DNA of 64,000 nucleotides from Moniliella sp. 'wahieum' (lineage: Eukaryota; Basidiomycota; Moniliellomycetes; Moniliellales; Moniliellaceae): the NCBI GenBank assembly GCA_003971905.1, contig RSEE01000070.1, forward strand, positions 64,501 through 128,500, written 5' to 3'. The notes beneath the pieces are model-generated. The model was not told the DNA's origin, searched no databases, and saw nothing but the letters and a program-made list of their open reading frames with translations. Below are positions 11,875-23,722 of this stretch, in pieces. Both the position numbers and the translations under genes were made by a program. Within the stretch, counting starts at the first letter, position 1; each line of letters opens with the position of its first letter.

Positions 11875-13086
11875 TTAGACGCGCCCTTGCCTGATCTTGC
11901 GGGCACGCATCTTCTTGAGCAGCTTGCGGTGCTTGTGCTTGCGCATCTTGCTCTTGCGCTTACGCCGCGTCGAGTCGAGCCAGAGCGACGCTGCTGACCC
12001 AGCGGCAAGGAGGCTGTAAATGTGGCTGTGTCTACTACTGGCAACGCGCGGTCGAGCGGCACCAGCGAGCCACGGCCCAGGCGTTCATCCGCTTCCCGCA
12101 GCGCCTGGTCCCATCGAATCCGTGCTCCCACAGTCTCAACAAAGTGCTGGTTGGTAGCCAAGTCCTTGAGGTCCAGCAGCCGATCGCGCGTTGCCTCTGT
12201 CGCATCGACAGTGGCTTGGTCCAGCATACAGGCTCAACCGATACCGCAGCTCACTGGAGCGGGGCAGATCGGATGGGTCCGGGAGCCAGGTAATGGGTGA
12301 GCCTCCAGCATGCCATTCGATGTCTCGGCATCCTCAGGCAGATCCTCAGCGGCGACTGGGATTTGCAATGGCTTCCTCCCACCCGAGGGGGCCCAGGGAC
12401 AGCGCCCCGTAGCGGCACGACGCAGCATTGCCTCGTTTTGGCGCTGCGTCGCATCGAATGCCCGGACCGTTGCCAAGAGTCCAGCCATCGGGGCAAGGCT
12501 TGGGCCGAGGCGGTGCGGGGACGAGCCACCTCGTTGGGACGGGCAGGGATGGGGGACGCGAGGAACATCTTGCCAAGCCCAGCGGCAGGCGATGCAGGCG
12601 AAGCAGGGGCAGGGGCAGGGGCAGATGCATGAGCGGAGGGGGCAGCAGCCTTGGACTTGGCGGCAGGGGTGGGGAGTGTGGCGGCAGGAGTGGATGCAGA
12701 GTCGTTGAGGGCGCGTTGGAGGAGAGACGGTCGTGGGGGCCCTTGGGCTTGAGGCCCTGGGTCGAGGTAGAAGCATGCGAGGAGGAGGAGGAGGAGGAGT
12801 AGGTGCGCACGCCGCGTGCAACTGGCGCGGAGCGCAGTGTGCGTGTGGCGGCGGTGGTGGCCAGGGGCGCGACAGGCGCAGCGGCATGGCCGCAAGGGAG
12901 GGTGGGGCGGAGAGCATCGATGGTGGCAACCAGCCGTCTCCCGGGCGCTGCCGATGTGGTTTGGGCGAGCAGCAGCCTGGGCGCAGGAAGGCATCCCGCC
13001 TGCCACCGCCTGCCGGGGGGCACTCTCCCATCCCCCGTCCCCTTCCGCCTGTCCTGCATTTCCGCCCTGTCATTCCCTGCTGCCAT
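11875..13086 (-). CDS. Mitochondrial small ribosomal subunit protein mS38 (COX24/AURKAIP1 family)
   Basis: A component of the mitochondrial small ribosomal subunit; the yeast homologue Cox24/Qri5 is needed for COX1 expression. The diagnostic C-terminus is very basic, WLDSTRRKRKSKMRKHKH followed by RKLLKKMRARKIRQGRV and a stop at 11875-11877. The N-terminal part (about 13000-12760) is rich in Arg, Ala and Ser with few acids (RRLVATIDALR, TRTLRSAPVARGVRTY), as in a mitochondrial presequence, and includes a poly-Ser run from a GAG-rich tract near 12780-12800. A helical middle (TVDATEATRDRLLDLKDL) precedes the basic tail. The start at 13086 (MAAGNDRAEM) is a choice among nearby ATGs, and at least four frame changes occur. 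Confidence 0.8.
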
Positions 13087-13090
13087 GGCC

Positions 13091-13103
13091 TGTGACATGT
13101 GAC
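13091..13103. promoter_or_regulatory. TGTGACATGTGAC motif beside the mS38 start
   Basis: A near-palindromic copy of a motif found in at least four other gene-flanking regions of this window. It sits 5 bp upstream of the chosen mS38 ATG. A regulatory role is inference from recurrence. Confidence 0.4.
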
Positions 13104-13167
13104 GCAATCCAAGAGTGGCCGTTGAAATGTAAAATGGACAATGCTTAAAACTCAACCCCTCCTCGCT

Positions 13168-14223
13168 TCAGCGCGCCAGCACTGCCTGCCACGCCTGAGT
13201 GCCGGCGGCCGTGGTTGGCCAGGCGCAAACAGAGCCAGCGCCGACTCGACCACGTGCTGCCATCCGTGCACCATGTCCAGTTGGGCGACGAGGTGAGATG
13301 GGCGACATGGTCAAAGTCCTGCACGCGCACGTCTGTCTCCCCCGCATCCTCCCTCGCTGCTCCCGGCAGGCGTCCAATGCGGAGCCGGCGGCACCCCTCG
13401 AGCGTGATGGCACCCAACGTGCTCAAAAGACATACACCCCGCCGAATCATGCATCCGATACTGCCCCGTGTCAGTCGGCTGAGTAACAGCAAACACAAGA
13501 ACAAGCAAGGCGGGACGTACCTGACGACACTGAACTGCTACCAGCGTCTCTTCGCAGTCATGGAGGAGTACACTGCCCTCCACGGTGCCTAGCAAGACCA
13601 CAGACCTCCGGACCTGCCGGAAACACGGCCTGTAACCCTTTACCTGGCGCAGGTCCACCGTACATCCATCCAGGTCGGACAGGTGCAGGTCCCCACTACC
13701 TTCCAGCACAGCATCCGAGGCGAGAGCGACTCTCCGACGCGGTGCTCCCATCTCCTAGCTGGCCGGGGCGGTGGTACGGCAACCTCAACCGGTTCTGCCT
13801 GGACAGCAGGAGCAGGCGGTACGGTGCCTGACTGAGGAGAAGGACGAGCAGGAGCAGCAGTACGCTTGAAGCTGAACTTACTCTTGGTCTTGTTCAGCGC
13901 TGCCCGCCGGGCGGTCAAGTCGGTATTGAGTTGTCCCAGCGCGGTGGCATAGGTGTTTTGATCTCGTGGCGGGATATCATCATGCACCTCGTTAACCCAC
14001 GCTCGCATGGATGCGAGCTGTTGCAACGGAGCCGTCAGTTCAGCTGGCGTGCGTGCTTCTGCAATCTCGGTCTGAGCCGCTTGAGAAGGAGCATGGGTCA
14101 GCCTGGTGCGCTGCCCAGAGCAAAAAAAGAGGGATACCCACATTTGATTCTTGCCATAATGTCATGGTAGATTGCGGTAGCCCGATCGGCCTTGGAGAGT
14201 TGCGCAAGGTCACTGCGGTCCAT
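13168..14223 (-). CDS. Tubulin-binding cofactor C (TBCC)
   Basis: In the tubulin folding pathway, cofactor C activates beta-tubulin GTP hydrolysis and releases the native dimer. Exon 1 from 14223 encodes MDRSDLAQLSKADRATAIYH; the frame then breaks at a short T-rich stretch (about 14120-14150) that looks like a very small intron. A helical N-terminal domain follows (RTPAELTAPLQQLASMRAWV, NEVHDDIPPRDQNTYATAL). The C-terminal beta-helix domain is clear: LSDLDGCTVDLRQVKGYRP, VLLGTVEGSVLLHDCEETLV and AVQCRQ, then after an intron QYRMHDSAGC. The region encoding HVAHLTSSPNWTWC completes the fold and the product ends near 13168. The catalytic Arg of the family most likely corresponds to the Arg in CRQ..RMHD. 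The stop choice is moderately secure because of two late frame changes. Confidence 0.85.
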
Positions 14224-14403
14224 GGGTTGCGCCTGTCGCTCTAGTGGTGGTGCAAAGCCACAAAAGCCGGAGGCCCATTTGTGGCCCATCTGTTTGAAAT
14301 TGCAGATCCCCTTGAGCCTGCGCCACACGCTCGCTCCCCTCGCTGTGCTTTGACAGTCTACTTGTTCTCTTGTTCAATACCACCACCACCTTACCACCCA
14401 GCG

Positions 14404-15520
14404 ATGCCCTCTCAAGATGTACACTTCACCATGCCGGATGGGACCATACTAGATGGGGTGGTATCCGACCCTTCTGGTGCTGAGCCTCCCACTGCGCTGT
14501 GTATCGTGGGCCACGTACGTCCCTTCAGTTGACTTTCGCCGGCGGACAAGGCCAACTAATCTAATCGATCTGCTACCTCTCCATATGAATTGTCTGCATC
14601 CGTCAGCCCTGGGCACGGTTGGGAGGAACGATGCACGATGCGGTAGTGGGTTTGTTGGCGCGCTCAATGGCTGAAGCAAGGGTGGTGCGCTTCAATGCTC
14701 GTGGAGCACAGCCAGGAACCCAGACGACCTGGACGGGTTCGACCGAAGCAGAGGACTACCAGGCTGTCGTGGAGGCATCCTGCCACAGCTTTTCGCAACT
14801 CTGGCCGGAGGCAAAGGGCGTTCATCTGATTTTGGCGGTATGGCACTTTCACTTCTATTGGGCTGGGTGGGGGAGGGGGACGAGCGATCAAGTACTGACC
14901 CTACATGTTCTTCGCCTGCTTGACAGGGCTACTCAGCCGGTGCGGTTCAGTGAGTATCGGATGGGCACCAATCAATATGAGGTCAAGGGATTGTAGACTA
15001 ACGTTGTGTCCATTCAGGGCCTCGTTTGCTTCCGCCCCAACCCCGACACCGCCTTTTTTGGAAAGCAGAGAGGGGGCGAGGGTGACGTACCTACTGGTCT
15101 CCTATCCTCTTGGGGTGCTCTGGGCGCTGCACCTCACTCGCTCCTCGGCGGTGCAGGCTCGCTTGGAGGCTCTGGCGCAAGACGCCCACGGCGCGCAGGT
15201 CCTGTTCGTTTATGGTGACGGAGACCAGTTACCAGCGCGGAGGTTCGTCTCGATCTCAATCGTGTGTGTGGGTTGGTCTAACGTATACGTGGATGGTGCG
15301 GTATCAGCGGTACGATCGTCTAGCTCGTCGCCTGGCCAGCGCCTCGGCTGCGTTTCGTTGCGTGCGAGTGGAGGGCGAGGACCATTTCTGGAGGGGAAGG
15401 GATGCCAGGGCGCGCTTGGCTGCCGCAGCGTCCACGCTCGCCAGAGGCGGAGGGGTGCGCCCGATGGCTGATGGCCGAGATGGTGAGGTTGATGCGGGGG
15501 CGGCAACTGGTTTCAACTGA
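14404..15520 (+). CDS. Alpha/beta-hydrolase with catalytic-serine microexon
   Basis: A serine hydrolase of unknown substrate, similar to the small YDL057W/KANL3-type alpha/beta-hydrolase group. Exon 1 (14404-14514) gives MPSQDVHFTMPDGTILDG. Introns are 14515-14606, 14838-14926, 14950-15017 and probably 15243-15307. Exon 2 encodes PWARLGGTMHDAVVGLLA and VRFNARG. Exon 3 is only 23 nt (14927-14949) and encodes GYSAGAV, the nucleophile elbow with the catalytic Ser. Exon 4 has VLFVYGDGDQ, giving the likely acid, and the last exon has VEGEDHFWRG, giving the His. One T appears to be missing near 15228-15234. The stop at 15520 is provisional because a second frame stays open to 15623. About 270 residues; no signal peptide seen, so probably cytosolic. 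Confidence 0.8.
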
Positions 15521-15913
15521 GCCGACAGGTGAGGGCTTGGCGTTCTGGAGATCTGAGATTGTAAATCCACACCACACGACGGGGACGCGTGGACCGCAGA
15601 GGGAGTTGAAATGTTGCAGCTGAGGCGGCGCGCGAAGACGCAAGGACACTGGTGCTGTGCCGCCCACCCTGCCAACAGAGTCATTGGTTTCAATGTTGGA
15701 GAAAAACGGCTGGGGAACGAAAAAAAAACGCAGGGCGGATTCGCGATGGCGGGGACAGTGGCTAGTCACTCACCACTCATTGGCTTGGGTGCTTTCCAGC
15801 GGTTAAGCACACAAACCTTCTTCCCGCCCCTTCTCCCTCTCCTCCCATCCCCTCCCATCCCATCCCCCCGCTTGTCCCGGCCACCACCACCATCTCCCAT
15901 CCCTGCGCTGGTA
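15521..15913. other. Intergenic between hydrolase and exportin-T genes
   Basis: 3' flank of the hydrolase, which may extend to 15623 in another frame, and the C-rich pyrimidine-heavy leader of exportin-T. No separate gene is seen. Confidence 0.55.
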
Positions 15914-18900
15914 ATGGAGGCACAGATCGTGCAGGCCGTCGAGCTGCCTCCCAGCCGGCCTCCGCCGACGCCGCTCTCCGCACACAGGCGCTCGAGTTTG
16001 TCAACCAGCTCCAGGCCAACCCCCACGCTGCCTGGACGGCCGGGTGGAATGTGTATGCCGACCCCGCGCACCCACTCCTTGCTCGCATCTTTGGCCTCAC
16101 CCTCGTCAACCAGTTCCTCGCTGTGGCTGACCCCTCGTCGCCTGACACGGCCGCCGCCGTGGATTACCTCCAGCACGCCCTCCTGGCCCACATCCACGCC
16201 GCCTACGTCGCTGCCGCCACCCCACCCGACCCAGCAGTAGCAAGCAAGTTGGCTCAAACCGCAGCCTACATCCTTGCCCAGTCATATGCTCAGCCGTCCG
16301 ACAAGCCCCTCCTCCCCTCCCTCTTTGCCCTCTTGCTGGCCGGCGTCCCTGACCCGGCGTCCTCCACCTCGCCACAGCCACCACTCAACGCTCTCGTTTC
16401 TGATCTTGTTCTCCGCATCCTCCACGACCTCTCTCTAAGTCTTGGATCTGACGTGTCCATCCGCGCGACCAAGGGCCGCGACGCGCTGGTGCGCGACAAT
16501 TTTGTAAAAGACGCCATTCGCGCCCAGGACGCTGCGGCCTTGGCGGAGCAGGTGACCTCGCTTGCGGAGGCTGCGCTGGTTCAGGTCAATGCTCGTGCGC
16601 AACGGGGAGCGCCCGCGCCTACGTCGTCGGACCCAGCACTGCAGGACCGTGCTCTGAACGAATCCAATGCGATTGGCATTCTGCGCCAGGCGCTCACCTG
16701 CATTGGCGACTATGCGTCGTGGCTCGACCTGGCACTGATGGTCACCCCACGCAGTGTTGAGCTGCTGCTGCGCTCGCTCCACCTGCCTTACCCGGATGTG
16801 CGTTGCTCGGCTGCGGAAGCACTGCTGGAGATTGTTTCCAAGGGGATGAAGCCTGCCGACAAGCAACAGCTTCTCACCCTCTTGGGTCTCACCCCGGTCT
16901 TGGCCCAATTGGAACGCCAGACCCGATCGGCCGGCACACACGCCCAAGTCCTCTCGCTCGGTCTGGACACCAGCCCGATACCAGTTTCCAGCCGAGTCCC
17001 TTGGCGGACAGTGCGGAAACTAGCGAGTTCCGCGAGCGCCTGGCCAAACTCGTTGATGGTATCACCTTTGAGTTGAGCAAGATTGTAGACGAGACGAGCA
17101 CGGCCCAAGATGCTGCGCTGCTGGCTTCGACGCGCCAAGCCGCGGCCGAGATGCTGCAACTGCACCTCCCTCTTGTTCTTGTCTTTTGGCAGACGAAGAC
17201 GATGGCCCGTCGGAGCAGGTCATCCAATCGATTTACAGTGTCCTGGCCATGTTCAAGAAACTCAAGCGGCGAACCGACCCGGACGCGGGACTGGTCCTGA
17301 ACCAACAAGGTGTACTAAACAAGCTCATGGCGGTCGTATGTCAGAAGCTCAAGTACGATGGGGACCATGAATGGACAGGCCTTGGGTCGGAAGAAGACAC
17401 AGACGATGCCGATGAAGAGGAGGATCCCGACTCGGACGAGGCTTTGTTTTACCAGCTGCGCAAGGCATTGCAGCAGATTGCAGCCTCAGTGGCTGGTCTG
17501 GATGTCGCACTCTTCTCGAGCTCGATGCAGAGTGTGATCGTGGGAACGTTGGACCGATACGAGGCGAGCGCCAAAAGTGGCGGCACGATCGCCCCGCCCA
17601 CCTGGCAGGACCTGGAGGTGGCCCTCTACACTACTTTTTTCTTTGGCGAAGTTCTCATCTCGCAGGCCTCCCCGCTGAGCAAGGCCGGTCTGACCTCCCT
17701 CTCCTTTGTCGAGGCCGACAGTGTACCTGTGCCCCCAGCTATGCCCGGGTCCAAGCGGGTGATGCAGCCCCGACTGACCAGCGACCAGTTGCGCGCTCTG
17801 CCACTCTCCTTCTTGGGCCAAACAGTGGAACGGGTGTTGCTCAGTGGTGTTGCCGACTTTCCTCACCCAGCGGTGCAGCTGCGTGTTGAGTGTTTGGTAC
17901 GATACAGCGCTTTCTTTGCGGTACGACCCAACTTGCTGCAGGAGGCGCTCACCTACTTTCTTGATACGCGGGGCATCCATCGGCCTCAACCTGGATTCCG
18001 CAGGCGGGCCAATTACCTCTTTTCTCGCTTTGTTCGGGAAACGCGTACCAGCATTGCGCTCGATATGGTCCCCACCATCCTCCATACCATGCTCGACACG
18101 CTCGTCATCCGTGCTGTTCTGCCCCCGCGACGCAGGGAGAAGACGTGCTGGTCAAGGCGACGGAGCGGGTCGGAGCGTTTGAGAGCCAGCTCCATCTATT
18201 TGATGCGATCGGGACCCTGTTGGCTCTGTTTGTCGCCGAGCCCGAGCGCCAAACTTCCCTTTTGTCTCTGATTGTCTCGCCCCTCACCCAAAACCTAACC
18301 GAGGCCGTGCAAGCGTTTGACGCCTCGGGCCACACTGACCTGACCATGGTTCTGCAAGTGCACCACGTCATCCTGGCCATGAGCACCCTGGCCAAGGGCT
18401 TCCCCGATGTGACCCACCTGAGCGCGAATGGGACTGGGACCGATGCGGGCAATGGGACGGGCACGCCCGCCTGGGTGGATGCATTCAAGGTCATCACAGA
18501 GCAGATCATGACCGCCGTTGCTGCGCTCCGGTCCTATATCATTCGCGAGGCAGGACGAGGCGCGTTTTCACGGATCATCAACACGATTGGCCGTCATGCG
18601 TTGCCGTTTGTGCCCGTGTTGATTGAAGCGGTGCTAAGCGAGCTGTCGGCCGAGAGATGATGGACAGCCTGGCTTTCCTTACAATGCTCATCAACAAGTA
18701 CAAGCAGGACCTGCGCTCCATCTTGGACGATATCTTCCTTGTCCTCCTCGAACGCACTTTCTTCTTCCTCAACCAGCCTGTCACAGGACAGACGAGTCGC
18801 TGGAACGGGCCTCGCTCCAAAAGGCGTATACCACATTTATCTCCAACTTGGTCAGCGCGGCTGGATGGTGTGCTGGTGTCGGAAAGTACGTTGGCGCTCT

Positions 18901-19382
18901 CCTTTCCTCTTCTTCTTTTTTCACTACGAAGTACTAACCCCTCTTCAGAAAACCAAGGCCAATTGCAGCCGATTCTACAGAGCCTAGTGTACTATGCTGG
19001 AAACGCGACGGACAAGCTGGTGCAGCGGAGCGCGCTGACGACGCTGTCCAACATTGTGCTGGCCTGGGGGACGACAATGGAGGGGTTCCAAACGTTTTGC
19101 TATGACACCCTGTTCCGCTGATCTTTGAGACGCCGGCCAAGCCCGGCTTTGACTTGGCCGACGCGCAGACGCAACAAGTGCTGCTCGATCTGTGGCCTGG
19201 CCAAACGGTTGTACGCGACGCGCGGGGACGAGCTGCTGTCGTACCTGGTGACAGGCTACTTCCCCAACATCCACTGCCCGGCCGACTTGGCGACCGACAT
19301 GGCGCAAGGCCTCAAATCGCTCGACTCAAAGGCGTACCGCAAGCTGCTGACCAAGTTTGCCCAAGCCTCGACAGGGGCCTGA
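15914..19382 (+). CDS. LOS1: Exportin-T (tRNA nuclear export receptor)
   Basis: A karyopherin-beta that carries mature tRNA out of the nucleus with Ran-GTP. The ATG at 15914 gives MEAQIVQAVE. The family's N-terminal HEAT region is recognisable: LEFVNQLQANPHAAWTAGW, then SDVSIRATKGRDALVRDNF and VKDAIRAQDAAALAEQV. The middle has an acidic loop (GSEEDTDDADEEEDPDSDEA near 17390-17450). The C-terminal part includes FSRIINTIGRHALPFVPVL, INKYKQDLRSILDDIFLVLL and LVYYAGNATDKLVQRSAL, ending FAQASTGA. One clean intron is at 18886-18949 with a TACTAAC branch site. Total length, about 1,130 residues, fits the family. Frame breaks near 15960, 16970, 17190, 18130, 18655, 18790, 19120 and 19200 are single-base events. 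Confidence 0.93.
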
Positions 19383-19923
19383 CTCGCCTCACCCATATCT
19401 TAATCGCACACCCGCCCTTCATCCGTTCATCTCCTCATATCCTCCCTGTCGCCCCGCGGTCGTCCTTGCCTCCGTCCCACGCGCGCCCCGCGCCCGGGGT
19501 CCTCCACGCCCCCAATGTCGCGCGGGTCAGACGATCTGTTGCGTGCTGGGATGTTGGCACGCTGCAGCAGCGTATACCTGCTGTCTCGCTGCGAGACCCC
19601 CATCTCCCTCCCCCCCCAAAATGAATCCCCAGCGACTACTTGGATGTAGCGCTGTCCATGTGCTGTCTTGCCTCGTAGCTTTCTTGTTAGCCAGGTGCTT
19701 CCCCAGCTGCCAGTACGAATTGCGACATTGAAAGAGCGAGCGGTGGAATTTGAAAGTTGAACTGGGACCGGAGGCAGACTGGCGCTGTGCCGCGTGGGCC
19801 GAGCAACGCAACATGAACATCTATCCACCAGTGGGTTGCGTCCCGCCCCCACCAGCTGACGCTCCTCCCCGCGAACGCCATCGCGCTGCCTGGACACTCC
19901 GCCGCCTGCGCTGTCCCCTGTCC
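19383..19923. other. Intergenic between LOS1 and ASE1
   Basis: Holds the 3' flank of exportin-T and the ASE1 leader, with C-rich runs. No gene or clear element is recognised. Confidence 0.55.
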
Positions 19924-21844
19924 ATGGCTGCCCCGCCCCCCTCCTCCCCCCGACTCGCCCGCCCACAAGCTGGTGGAGGAGCTGACGCGCTGCACCACCC
20001 GCGTCACCCAGCTCGCCGCCCACATTGGCGACCCGCCGTCGGGATGCGCTGGTGCGCGACTTGCATGCCGCCGTCAGCGGCGCCCTGGCCGCGTCCGTTG
20101 CCCAGGTGGAAGCGGCCCAGGCCGAGTGGCTCGCTAAGCTCGCTGCTGTCCGCACCGAGGGCGAGCAGCTGGCTTGGGCCACCGACTGCCCTGTGCCCGA
20201 CGATCCAGGTGGCGATGCCGGCCCTGGTGAACGAGTACGGTCCCGCTCTTTAGGTTTGCTTGCTTGCATGGCACGTGCCGTCCTGCTGACCTGCTTCCTC
20301 TCTAGACTCTCAAACAGCAGTACGACGCGGCGGTGGCCACCATTGCCGGTCTGAGGCAAGACCACGCAGCGCGGAGGAAAGAGGAGCAAGATCTGCTGGC
20401 GCAGCTGACCGAGCTCGAGACCCAGTTGGGACCCTCCTTTGTCCGCATCCCTCCTGCCCCAGCATCGCGCACGCCGACAGCTCGCTTGTGCGCTTGCCCC
20501 AGACTTACCTTGCCTCGCTCCGGGACGAGTGCAGCGCAGCACCGCCGAGCTGCAGGTCCGCTCCCAAACCCTACAGGAAACGCTAGAGGACATTGTGGAT
20601 CTGTGGTCGACCATCCACACCCCCCCGCGCCCGGGCCAGTGGTTCGACGCCATGGTCTGCACCCATCTCCAACTCAAGCCCATCTACGCTCCCCTGCATG
20701 ACGAGGCGGGCCAAGTGGTTGGGTACCGGTTCCAAGGCGAGTTTGATCGCTTCCTCAATGACCAGGGCCGCTTTGACGTCTTTGCTCCCCCCGACGCGGT
20801 CCCTTCTTCGATCGAAGGAGGCTGTGTGCCCCTCCCCGCCCGTCTGGCACCCACTGCCGAGCACCTGTCCCAGGCCTCGACGCTGTACGATGAATTGCTA
20901 ACTGCCAAGACGGAGCGGGAGGCACGGATCCAGGTTGTGTACGATGAGTTGTCAGCGCTGTGGATGGAGTTTGATGTGCCGCAAGATGAGATGGAGGCGT
21001 TTGTGCAGGACCACTCGGGTTCGACCTTGTGGGTGGTGGAACGGTACGAAGAGGAATTGAGCAAGATGAAGCAGCTCAAACGCGAACACCTTTCCCTCTT
21101 TATTCAAAAGGGATGGGAACGTATTCTACGACTGTGCGACCGGGCGCGGATTACCGAGGAAGAATGCCGTGCCCGCTTCCCCCTGCCCGACTTTACAGGC
21201 AACCTCGAAGGTCCAGGTGGAGGCGAGGCCATCCTGGCTGAGCTCGAGGAGATTTTAACTGTGCTGTCCGAGGAGACGGACAAGAAACTGGCCTTGCTCG
21301 AGACGGTAACCAAGTACCAGCAGGTCTGCAGGAAGAGAAGGAGATGGAGGAACGAGCCAAGGACCCGAATCGGTTCAAGAATACAAGGGGAGGCGCAATG
21401 CTACGAGAGGAAAAGATGAGGAAACGGGTCAAGATCCTCAAACCCAAACTCGAACATGAACTGATGCGCGACATTCCGGCATGGGAGGCCCAGTACGGCC
21501 AAGTGTTCACCATTGATGGCGCACCGTACTTGGCTACCCTCCAGAGCGCGCTGGCTCAGCAGCAAGAAGACGCTGCAGCAGCCAAGCGGTCAAGGATAGC
21601 GTCTTCCATGCACACGCCCAGTGGGCGCCCGGGAACGGCGATGGCCAGACCGGGGAGTGCAATGGGCAGACCGGGCACTGCCATGGGTAGACCAGGCACC
21701 GCCATGGGCACACGAACCATGCCCAGCACGCCCATGCCCCGATCCGCCTCGCCCTCGAGACTGGGTGGTGCCGGGGCGAGTGCTGCCAAGAGACCTCGTA
21801 TTGCCACGGGTGCCAGCATGGCTGCAGGCGGCACACCCATGTAG
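19924..21844 (+). CDS. ASE1: ASE1/PRC1/MAP65 microtubule-bundling protein
   Basis: Crosslinks antiparallel microtubules in the spindle midzone and interphase bundles. The start at 19924 gives MAAPPPSSPDSPAHKLVEEL after one frame change. An intron of about 75 bp begins after VNE near 20233. The long alpha-helical rod follows (LRQDHAARRKEEQDLLAQL, TLQETLEDIVDLWSTIHTP, EEELSKMKQLKREHLSLFI). The conserved spectrin-like microtubule-binding segment is clear: DPNRFKNTRGGAMLREEKMR then KRVKILKPKLEHEL. A basic, disordered tail with tandem GRPGTAM repeats ends GGTPM at 21844. About 620 residues, a normal length. A splice at 21841 could extend the C-terminus; see the next coding entry. Confidence 0.92.
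21622..21711 (+). repeat. 21-bp tandem repeats encoding RPGTAMG units in ASE1 tail
   Basis: Four imperfect units (RPGTAMA, RPGSAMG, RPGTAMG, RPGTAMG) run in frame through the disordered, basic C-terminal tail that in this family helps bind microtubules. Confidence 0.85.
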
Positions 21845-21864
21845 CACGGCCTATGGTGGGCCGT

Positions 21865-22364
21865 TCCCAGCTTCCCACGCGGACCTGATCCCCGCCTCGC
21901 CCCATCCAGCCGGCTTGGCCAGCAGTACACGTACACGTAACTATACTGCCTCATCCGCTTCTTCCTCCTCGGCTGCGTCCAGCCTGGCTGGCTGGCCCCA
22001 TGGCCGCACTGGCTCGGTAAGTAGTGCCACGACCCATGCCAGCTCGCATGGGCCGGCCCCAAGTGCGCGTTGTTTCAAGCCCCGCCCATCTGTCAAGCTC
22101 GAAACGTACGAGCGGCGCGGGGGACGGAGGAGCGGGCTGCCACCGCGCGAGGAGCGCGAAGCGATGCGATGGGCCGATGAGGCGCTGGAGGAAGAGTTGG
22201 ACGAAGAGACCGGGAGAGAAGAAGGAAACAGGTACCCCCTCCCTTGTTCGTCTCCGAGCAGTAACAGTAGCAGTAGCAGTACGCTTGCCCCCGTCCAACC
22301 TTTGTCGGCTTTGCATGTTGGTTCCCAGCACCTTCCCATGCGCCTCGCACTTGCTCCATCATGA
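21865..22364 (+). CDS. Possible extra 3' coding segment after ASE1 (uncertain)
   Basis: A frame open past the ASE1 stop encodes a Ser-rich stretch, then RPSVKLETYERRGGRR and an acidic helix, REEREAMRWADEALEEELDE. The composition looks protein-like and it could be a spliced ASE1 C-terminus or a separate small gene. No start codon or splice pair decides this, and no family is recognised. Confidence 0.25.
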
Positions 22365-23722
22365 GCAACGCGACCATCATCACCCACACTTTGCCTGCGC
22401 CCTCGGACGGGCTTCGGCTTGTGCGTCCCAGCAGCCCGGGCAAGGCGAGCCAACGCTCAGGGATCCCCGTACCGTCACGACCCGCTTCGCCCATGCGCAG
22501 CCCACGATCCAGACCGTAACATTGTGTTGGTGTCGCTTAGCTTGGGTCGGGTCCTGTTACATGTTACGGTGCCTGGCTCCTTTGTCTTCGCTCGGACGCT
22601 TGCTCGTTCCTCCGTGCCCTCCGGCATGGTACGGTTTGTCTTTAGTTGCTTCTTTGTCGCCCCCCGGCCTGGCGTGACGACGTTATGATACCATTCCCAA
22701 TCCTTTTCTCCCTTGGGCTGTTTGGGTGCCTAGCGTGACTGCTCCCTCAGCCCACGGGCCCCGTGCCCAGGAAGGGCTGCCAGTAGGCGAGTGGTCGGGT
22801 TCCCCTTTGGACCGTACCCTAGTACCTTATATATGTTGTTCTGCTGCCATGGATGGACGGACGCCCTTCGTCTGACTGTCCTAATGTCCTAGGTGCATAA
22901 CGTCGTTGAGGCTGTAGGCGGGACGGGGCTTCCCAATCATCCACAAGCAGAGAGAGAAAGGATAGGCGCAGCTGCGGTCTCCGAGAACGGCTAGGCACGC
23001 CTCTGCATTTGCTCAGGATGGAAGAGGAGACTGTAAGGGCAACTGCTTGCTTGCCTCGCCGCGCCTACGGAGACGTTCTGGGGCAATAGTTGTGCTTGAG
23101 AAGGGAGACGGTCTAATGGTCAGCGTAGCTACCGAGACCAGACAAGTCTTCCGGCAGCCACGGCCTGCAGGGAGGACGAGGTCTCAAGTACTCAGAAAAA
23201 GGAACGTGCAGCGGAATGAATCGATTCCATTGCAACACACGCTGAGGTGCACCATTGAACCCCTCACAAAAGGCCGACAAGGGTGCAAGTACAAGCGGGA
23301 GAAGGATAAGCACGGTAGAGTGAGGTAAGGAGAAGCAGTATGACGGGGAGCGGAAGCGGGGGCGATGAAAAGGGGACGTCCAAGACCGTAAAAGACCGTG
23401 ACGAAACATGTACGAAGGGGAAAGGGGGACGCGATAGACAACAGACAAACTCAGGGATGAAGGTGGAGGGAAGGGGCAATCAGGTGGAAAGGCATAGGCC
23501 AGAAAAGGGCATCTGTCCTATCAGCGGGGACATGTGATATACGGCGGTCGCGCGCAAAGAGGGAAGGAGGACGGGGGGGATAAGCGGCCTCCAGCATAAC
23601 GGCGATACACCCCTGATGAATATGGAAAGTCCTTCGCCAGCTGGCCGAAGCAAGGGAATAGAACGTCCCTGCCGAACGACTAAGATACTGGACGGATCAG
23701 CATTAGATCCATGCCAACGTGC
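22365..23722. other. 1.4-kb intergenic region
   Basis: Downstream flank of ASE1 and of the convergent secreted-protein gene. No gene is recognised; open frames here have atypical composition. Confidence 0.55.
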
